Of a stretch of 64,000 nt of DNA, positions 58,468 to 64,000 are shown piece by piece (within the stretch, counting starts at the first letter, position 1; each line of letters opens with the position of its first letter). The translations under genes were made by a program, and so were the position numbers. The notes beneath the pieces are model-generated. The model ran no database searches, was not told the DNA's origin, and was given only the letters and a program-made list of their open reading frames with translations. This stretch comes from Cupriavidus lacunae (GTDB taxonomy: Bacteria; Pseudomonadota; Gammaproteobacteria; Burkholderiales; Burkholderiaceae), in contig NZ_QKWJ01000026.1 of the NCBI RefSeq assembly GCF_003353055.1, positions 1 to 64,000 of the forward strand, read 5' to 3'.

Positions 58468-59733
58468 CTACCCCAGCATCTCCGCCCAGATCCCCTTTGC
58501 CCAGGCCAGCGCGTAATCGCCTTCCAGCGCCGTCGGTGCCGGCGACAGCCCGCCCGAGCCCGGCACCGTGACCATGGTCTTCTGCGCCGCGTCATAGCGA
58601 TGCACGCTGGCCACGTGCACCGCCTCGCGGTCCGAGGTGAAGCTGTAGCAGGTGTTGTTGTACAGCGGCTCCGGATCCGGCGCGCGGCCCGACAGCAGCG
58701 CCACCAGGGCCGCCGCCGCGACCTTGCCGTGCTGGTTGGCCATATGGCCGGACTTGGGCATCAGCGGCGCGATCTGGATGGCGTCGCCGATCACGTGGAT
58801 ATTGGCCGCGGCACGCGATTCGAAGCTGAGGAAGTCCACCTCGCACCACCTGGCGTTGGCCGTGGCCAGCCCGGCCGACACGGCGATCGCGCCGGCGCGC
58901 TGCGGCGGCAGCACATTGAGCACGTCGGCGCGGACGTCGTCCTGCACCTCGAACTTGAGCGTGCGCGTGGCGGGGTCGACATCGACCGCTTCGTGCTGCG
59001 GCCGGTATTCCACCATGCCCGGGTACTGCGAGGCCCAGGCCTGGCGGAACAGCCCGGCCTTGGAGGTGATGTCCGGGTTGGCGTCCAGGATCAGCACCTT
59101 GCTGCGCGGCTTGTGCTGCTTGAAATAGTGCGCCACCTGGCAGGCGCGCTCGTACGGGCCTGGCGGGCAGCGGTACGGTGCCAGCGGCACGCTGATGGCA
59201 TAGGTGCCGCCATCCGGCATGGCCTCCAGCTGGCGGCGCAGGGCGACGGTCTGGGGACCGGCCTTCCAGGCGTGCAGGATCTGGTCGCCGCCGGCCTGCT
59301 TCAGGCCGGGGAGCGCATCGCTCATCATCTCGACGCCCGGCGACAGCAGCAGGCGGTCGTAAGGCAACGTGGTGCCGCCCGCGAGGCGCACGGTCCGCCT
59401 GGCCGGATCGATGGCGACGGCGGTGTCGCGCACCAGCCGCACGCCGTGGCGGCGCACCATCGCGTCATACGGCAAGGTGAGGTCGCCGATCTGGCGGCTG
59501 CCGCCGAGCACCAGGTTCGACAGCGGGCAGGAGATAAAGGCAGGATCCGGTTCGACCAGCGTCACCTCGATGGCCTGTCCGCTCCACTCGCGCAGGTAGC
59601 GGGCCGCGGTAGCGCCGCCATAGCCGCCGCCCACCACCACCACCCTGGCCGGCGCAGCGGCGCGCGCCGCCCTGACCCCGGCCGTACCCAGTACTGCGGC
59701 GCCCGCGGCACCCAGGAAGCTTCGTCTTTGCAT
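58468..59733 (-). CDS. fccB: Sulfide dehydrogenase flavoprotein subunit (FccB/SoxF)
   Basis: FAD subunit of flavocytochrome c sulfide dehydrogenase, 421 residues. Twin-arginine signal ('QRRSFLGAAGAAVLG'), FAD-binding motif 'VVVVGGGYGGATAARYL' (31-47), and redox-active cysteines C69 ('FISCPLSN') and C362 ('NNTCYSF'), which receive sulfide sulfur. The C-terminal flavocytochrome domain is present. It begins 12 bases after fccA, so the two are one operon. Confidence 0.93.
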   Translation of the reverse strand: MQRRSFLGAAGAAVLGTAGVRAARAAAPARVVVVGGGYGGATAARYLREWSGQAIEVTLVEPDPAFISCPLSNLVLGGSRQIGDLTLPYDAMVRRHGVRLVRDTAVAIDPARRTVRLAGGTTLPYDRLLLSPGVEMMSDALPGLKQAGGDQILHAWKAGPQTVALRRQLEAMPDGGTYAISVPLAPYRCPPGPYERACQVAHYFKQHKPRSKVLILDANPDITSKAGLFRQAWASQYPGMVEYRPQHEAVDVDPATRTLKFEVQDDVRADVLNVLPPQRAGAIAVSAGLATANARWCEVDFLSFESRAAANIHVIGDAIQIAPLMPKSGHMANQHGKVAAAALVALLSGRAPDPEPLYNNTCYSFTSDREAVHVASVHRYDAAQKTMVTVPGSGGLSPAPTALEGDYALAWAKGIWAEMLG

Positions 59734-59745
59734 GGCTGTCCCCTG

Positions 59746-60099
59746 TCAGCGCACGGCGGCAAACCATGCCGTGATCGCGGCGATCTGGTCGTCGCTGTAA
59801 CCCTTGGCGATCTGGTGCATCACCGTGGCCGGACGCGTGCCGGCCTTGAAGGCCTGCATCTGCGCGGCCAGCTCCGCTTGCGGGCGGCCGGCCAGCGACG
59901 GGATCGAGCTGCCTGCCGGCGCCCGCCCGGCGGGGCCATGGCAGTTGGTGCAGGCGGCGGCCTGGCTGCGCGCGCGCAGCGCGGCACCGGTCGCAGGGTC
60001 GGCCGACAGCGCTGGCTGGGCGCCGCACAACGCCGCTGCCAGCAGCGCCAGCCTCAGCGGCCTGCGCAAACATGCAGCGGCCCGGGGGATGGTTGTCAT
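59746..60099 (-). CDS. fccA: Cytochrome c subunit of sulfide dehydrogenase (FccA/SoxE)
   Basis: A 117-residue monohaem cytochrome c. Signal peptide (about 1-32, ending 'PALSA'), haem site C50-TN-C53-H54, and a methionine in the C-terminal part ('PATVMHQIAKGYSDDQIAA') as likely sixth ligand. It passes electrons from the FccB flavin to the respiratory chain. ATG 60099 begins a normal signal peptide. Confidence 0.9.
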   Translation of the reverse strand: MTTIPRAAACLRRPLRLALLAAALCGAQPALSADPATGAALRARSQAAACTNCHGPAGRAPAGSSIPSLAGRPQAELAAQMQAFKAGTRPATVMHQIAKGYSDDQIAAITAWFAAVR

Positions 60100-60206
60100 G
60101 GTCTCGCTCCGTGTGGGCCGGCGCGGGGTGCCGCTGGGGCGGCCGGCGTGGCAACCGTAGCACATCGGGGGGAGCGATGTGCGGAGAAAACCGCAGAAGG
60201 ACAAAC

Positions 60207-60228
60207 GGCGTCCGCATGAGCGGACGCC
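60207..60228 (-). terminator. Hairpin after dolP
   Basis: A 9-bp stem GGCGTCCGC/GCGGACGCC with a 4-nt loop, followed on the minus strand by GTTTGTCC. Weak T-tract, so termination may be partial; it separates dolP from fccA. Confidence 0.55.
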
Positions 60229-60266
60229 ATCGAGACAGGCCCCGGGAAACGAAACGGGGCGCGCGC

Positions 60267-61133
60267 TCAGGGCAGGTTGCGGCCCGGCGGCAGCGCCACG
60301 GGCGAGGTGGCCGGGGCCGCGACCGGGGCAGTGGTGGCCCCCGCGGTGGCCGACGCATCGATCGGACCGCCCACGCCCGGCACCGACTGCACCGGCGCCG
60401 GCGTGCCGACGCTGCCCTCGAACGACGGGTTCTGCGAGGTCGAGGCCGCGTCCAGGCGCACGCGCTCGGCGTCGTTGACGTAGTCGAAGGCCTTGACCAC
60501 CTTGGTCACGCCTGAGGCATTGCGCGCCACGTCCGTGGCCCGGTCGCCCTCGGCGGTGGTGACCACGCCCAGCAGGTAGACCACGCTTTTCTCGGTGGTG
60601 ATCTTGATCGAGTTGGACGGCACGCCGTCGGCGGTCATCAGCAGCGTCTTGACCTTGCTGGTCAGGTAGGCGTCCTGGCTCTGGGTCATGAAGCCCGGCG
60701 AGTTGACCACCTCGAGCTCATTGATCACCACGCGCGCATTCTGCAGGCCGCGCACATACTGCTCGATCTGCTGCTTGACGGTGTCGTTGCTGGCTTCGCC
60801 GGTCAGCAGCACCTTGCGGTTGAACACCGTCACGCTGACGCGGGCCTGGCCGTTGTAGCGCGAGTTGATGGTGCTCTCGGCCTCGAGCTGCAGGCCGCGG
60901 TCCACGGTCTGGGTGGCGGTCGGACGGCGGTCGGTGGCCATGGCCACGCCGGTCCCCATGGCGCCGGCGAGCACGGGGAAGCAGCCCGCGAGCTGGGTGG
61001 CGCACACCAGTACGGCGGCCGCGGCCAGGCTGGCGCGGCCCAGGCCGAAGGCGGCGGAGGTGGTGGACGTCCGGGAAGGATGGCGCGCGCCGGCGCCGTT
61101 CCGGGAGGCTTGCGTGGTGGGCAGATTCGTCAT
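60267..61133 (-). CDS. dolP: BON-domain outer-membrane lipoprotein DolP (YraP)
   Basis: A 288-residue lipoprotein. The lipobox 'TQLAGC' puts the lipidated cysteine at about residue 51 after a long N-terminus. Two BON domains follow ('VSVTVFNRKVLLTGEASNDTVKQQIEQYV' and 'IKITTEKSVVYLLGVVTTAEGDRATDVA'). The C-terminal 70 residues are an alanine/proline-rich tail not found in E. coli DolP. DolP supports outer-membrane integrity and BAM function. It lies downstream of diaA, as in many proteobacteria. Confidence 0.9.
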   Translation of the reverse strand: MTNLPTTQASRNGAGARHPSRTSTTSAAFGLGRASLAAAAVLVCATQLAGCFPVLAGAMGTGVAMATDRRPTATQTVDRGLQLEAESTINSRYNGQARVSVTVFNRKVLLTGEASNDTVKQQIEQYVRGLQNARVVINELEVVNSPGFMTQSQDAYLTSKVKTLLMTADGVPSNSIKITTEKSVVYLLGVVTTAEGDRATDVARNASGVTKVVKAFDYVNDAERVRLDAASTSQNPSFEGSVGTPAPVQSVPGVGGPIDASATAGATTAPVAAPATSPVALPPGRNLP

Positions 61134-61191
61134 GCGGTCCTTGCTGTGGCTGGATGTTGGGAATGTGGATGGAAACGGGGAAGGGCCGGGA

Positions 61192-61842
<651 letters not shown>

Positions 61843-62240
61843 TTATGAACCAGCCCCGGCGGCATCCAGGTCAAAGGCATGCTGCAGCCAGTCCAGCCGG
61901 CCGGGTTCCAGCGCCACCACGTCGAAGCGGCACGGCGGCACCCGGGCCAGCGTGGCCAGGTAGTGCGCCGCCGCCAGCAGCACGCGCCGCTGCTTGGCCG
62001 GCGTGACGCTGGCCGCGGCGCCGCCGAAGCCCCGGCCGCTGCGCTGGCGCACCTCGACAAACACCAGCGTGCCGTCCGGCGCGCGCACATCACCAGGTCG
62101 ATCTCGCCGCCATTGCAGCGATAATTGCGTACCACGGGCTCCAGGCCCTGGCGCCGCAGGTGTGCCAGGGCCCGGTCCTCTGCCTGCGCACCGCGTACCT
62201 GCCTGCTTTGCACCTGCGTGGTGGATTTGAATGATCGCAT
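61843..62240 (-). pseudogene. yraN: UPF0102 protein YraN, frameshifted
   Basis: The coding sequence is split between two frames. From ATG 62240 the first part reads '...[15 protein letters not shown]', the family's catalytic-like motif. The continuation '[16 protein letters not shown]...' is in another frame and runs to 61843. The break is in the GC repeat at about 62076-62087 (GGCGCGCGCA on the plus strand), consistent with one missing base. Both halves match the nuclease-fold UPF0102 family well. Either the gene is truly inactivated or the sequence has an error here. Confidence 0.85.
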
Positions 62241-62258
62241 CAACGGAAGTTCTCAAGC

Positions 62259-63167
62259 ATGAGTGACTGGATCTCCCTGGCGGCAAGCCAGTCCTACCCG
62301 GCCGGCACCCTTTTCGTCGTCGCCACGCCCATCGGCAATGTCGCCGACCTGTCGCTGCGCGCGCTGCACGTGCTCGGCCTGGCCGACGCCGTGGCCTGCG
62401 AGGACACCCGCAATACCGGACAGCTGCTGTCGCGCGTGGGCCTGCAGCGGCCGCTGGTGGCCGTGCACGAGCATAACGAGCGCGAGGCCGCTGGCCGCAT
62501 CGCCGCGCGCCTGGCCGCGGGCGAGCGCATTGCCTATGTCTCGGACGCCGGCACGCCGGGCATCTCCGATCCGGGCGCGCGGCTGGTCGAGGCGGTTCGC
62601 GCCGCCGGTCATCCGGTGGTGCCCCTGCCCGGCCCCAGTGCCGCAGTGGCGGCGCTGTCGGTCGCGGGCGACATGCTCGATGCCGGCGAGGGCCGCTTTA
62701 CCTTTGTCGGCTTCCTGCCCAGCAAGCCCAAGGCGCGCACCGAGGCGATCGCACGCCTGGCCGTGCTGGACCACGCCTGGGTCTGCTATGAGGCGCCGCA
62801 CCGCATCGCCGACACCCTGGCCGCGCTGGCCGCCGGCCTGCCGGGCGAGCGCCGGCTGCTGGTCGGGCGCGAGCTGACCAAGCTGTTCGAGGACATCGCG
62901 GTGCTGCCGGTGGCACAGGCGCCGGCCTGGCTGGCGGCCGACCCGAACCGGACCAAGGGCGAATTCGTGCTGGTGGTGGAAGGCGCTGGCAGCGCGGCCG
63001 CCGCGGATGGCCTGCCGGATGCCGAAGCGCAGCGCGTGCTGGCGCTGCTGCTGGCCGAATTGCCGGCCAAGCGTGCCGCCAAGCTGGCGGCCGCGATCAC
63101 CGGTGCGGGCACCGATGCGCTCTATCAACTGGCGTTGGCGCAGCGCGCGGGTCAGGCAGAGGATTGA
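62259..63167 (+). CDS. rsmI: 16S rRNA (cytidine1402-2'-O)-methyltransferase RsmI
   Basis: A 302-residue tetrapyrrole-methylase-fold enzyme that methylates the ribose of C1402 in 16S rRNA. Family signatures are '[19 protein letters not shown]', '[17 protein letters not shown]', '[18 protein letters not shown]', '[16 protein letters not shown]' and 'FVGFLPSK'. It diverges from yraN with only 18 bases between starts, so the two must share a compact promoter region. Confidence 0.95.
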   Translation: MSDWISLAASQSYPAGTLFVVATPIGNVADLSLRALHVLGLADAVACEDTRNTGQLLSRVGLQRPLVAVHEHNEREAAGRIAARLAAGERIAYVSDAGTPGISDPGARLVEAVRAAGHPVVPLPGPSAAVAALSVAGDMLDAGEGRFTFVGFLPSKPKARTEAIARLAVLDHAWVCYEAPHRIADTLAALAAGLPGERRLLVGRELTKLFEDIAVLPVAQAPAWLAADPNRTKGEFVLVVEGAGSAAAADGLPDAEAQRVLALLLAELPAKRAAKLAAAITGAGTDALYQLALAQRAGQAED

Positions 63168-63254
63168 CGCGGCCCGCGCAGGGATGCGCGCCTGGGGAGG
63201 GAAACGTAAGGGAGAGGTGTCAGCGCGCGGCGGCATGCGGCGGCGCTGGCCTGA

Positions 63255-63983
63255 TCAGTGGCGCTTGCGCTTGACCGACTTGCGCGCCTTGGCAGGCGCC
63301 AGCGAGTTGGCCAGTTCAGGCACGGACACGTCGTCGTCGCCGCTGCCGTCGCCGGCTTCGGTGCCGCCGGCATCGACCTGCGGACCCAGCGCGGCCACTT
63401 CGGTACGCGTCAGGCGGCGGATTTCCACGTTGGTCGCGCCGCGATCGACAAAGCCCAGACGGCGCGCGGCGCCGTAGGAGACGTCCAGCACGCGGTTGCC
63501 GTGGTACGGCCCGCGGTCATTGATGCGCAGCACGGCAACCTTGTTGTTGCGCAGGTTGCGCACCAGCACCCAGCTGTCCAGCGGCAGCGACGGATGGGCG
63601 GCGGTCATGGCGCGCATGTCGAAGCGTTCGCCGTTGGCGGTCTTGCGGCCGTGGAAGCCCTTGCCGTACCAGGAAGCAACGCCGCGCTGCTCGAACGTGC
63701 CGATGTCGGCGCGCAGGCCGTCCAGCGAACTGCCGCTGCGGCCTTCGTCCGGGTCATAGCCGAACAGGCTCCAGCTGCCGCTGCCGTTGTCCGAGGCGCG
63801 CGCGGATTTGTCGGACTTGCTGTTCTTCGCAGCGCGTGTCGGCACGGCACCGGCGGTGTCGTTGCCGGCATTGCCGCTTTCAGGCGGCGTGGCACAAGCG
63901 GCCAGCACCACGGCGCATGCGGTGCATGCGCCGAGCTTGGCCAGCTGTTGCCAGCGCTTGGTGAGAGCGGAGATCCTTAGCAT
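63255..63983 (-). CDS. rlpA: Septal ring lytic transglycosylase RlpA
   Basis: A 242-residue lipoprotein. The lipobox 'VVLAAC' places the lipid at about C29. The double-psi beta-barrel domain (about 95-195) has 'GVASWYGKGFHGRKTANGERFDM' and 'VLRINDRGPYHGNRVLDVSYGAARRLGF', with the aspartate of 'NDRGP' as the likely catalytic residue. The SPOR domain found at the C-terminus of E. coli RlpA is absent; the tail is short and basic. It cleaves denuded glycan strands at division sites in other bacteria. Convergent with rsmI. Confidence 0.9.
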   Translation of the reverse strand: MLRISALTKRWQQLAKLGACTACAVVLAACATPPESGNAGNDTAGAVPTRAAKNSKSDKSARASDNGSGSWSLFGYDPDEGRSGSSLDGLRADIGTFEQRGVASWYGKGFHGRKTANGERFDMRAMTAAHPSLPLDSWVLVRNLRNNKVAVLRINDRGPYHGNRVLDVSYGAARRLGFVDRGATNVEIRRLTRTEVAALGPQVDAGGTEAGDGSGDDDVSVPELANSLAPAKARKSVKRKRH

Positions 63984-64000
63984 GGGCGGCAGTCTAACAT

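Overview
The window looks like a large-chromosome segment of a Burkholderiales betaproteobacterium, most likely Cupriavidus or Ralstonia. The evidence is high GC with strong G/C third-position bias, a betaproteobacterial paaABCDE operon with a TetR-type PaaR, NsrR-type sites before hmp, a complete type II secretion (gsp) cluster, a soxCD-YZ-AX-B thiosulfate oxidation cluster, and the conserved rsmI/yraN/diaA/dolP neighbourhood. The genus call is inference from gene content.

Left part (1-13.9 kb). The window opens on the minus-strand promoter and leader of an rRNA operon whose 16S gene lies off the left edge. Next come a DUF488 gene, a nucleoside-recognition-domain membrane protein, a candidate anti-Shine-Dalgarno small RNA and a DUF1488 gene. 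The phenylacetyl-CoA epoxidase operon paaABCDE starts from a promoter carrying a perfect 12-bp palindrome. A DUF1835 gene and the probable repressor paaR follow. Then come a KefF/KefC-like potassium efflux pair (minus), a GNAT acetyltransferase, an Lrp/AsnC regulator and an EF-hand protein.

Type II secretion (14-28.4 kb). gspC (minus) is separated from gspGHIJKLMN-D-E-F (plus) by a nitric-oxide module, hmp plus nsrR (minus), with two NsrR-type sites. A perfect bidirectional terminator ends gspF.

Middle (28.4-48.6 kb). This part holds an NYN-LOTUS protein with a glutamine-rich repeat, a 1197-residue fused indolepyruvate ferredoxin oxidoreductase, an HD-domain protein, a GFA-VOC pair, two MFS transporters, a LigB-type dioxygenase, an outer-membrane beta-barrel, tag, and a CDF cation transporter. 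Further on are a racemase-like protein without the usual cysteines, a lower-GC lipoprotein, a glycosyltransferase-like protein and tRNA-Ala(CGC). The 355-bp convergent gap between tag and the CDF gene (42045-42399) is the most unusual sequence here. It holds DnaA-box-like sites, a TAG-triplet run beside an AT-rich stretch, an 18-bp palindrome and repeated GTATAC hexamers, and so resembles a replication origin or a DnaA-binding locus.

Sulfur oxidation (48.6-60.1 kb, all minus). In transcription order: fccA, fccB, an EamA exporter, soxR, soxC, soxD, a cytochrome c closely resembling the last domain of SoxD, soxY, soxZ, dsrE-like, soxA, soxX, soxW-like, soxB. Together they would oxidise thiosulfate on the SoxY carrier and pass electrons to c-type cytochromes, with FccAB adding sulfide oxidation.

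Right end (60.2-64 kb): dolP, diaA, a frameshifted yraN, divergent rsmI, and rlpA.
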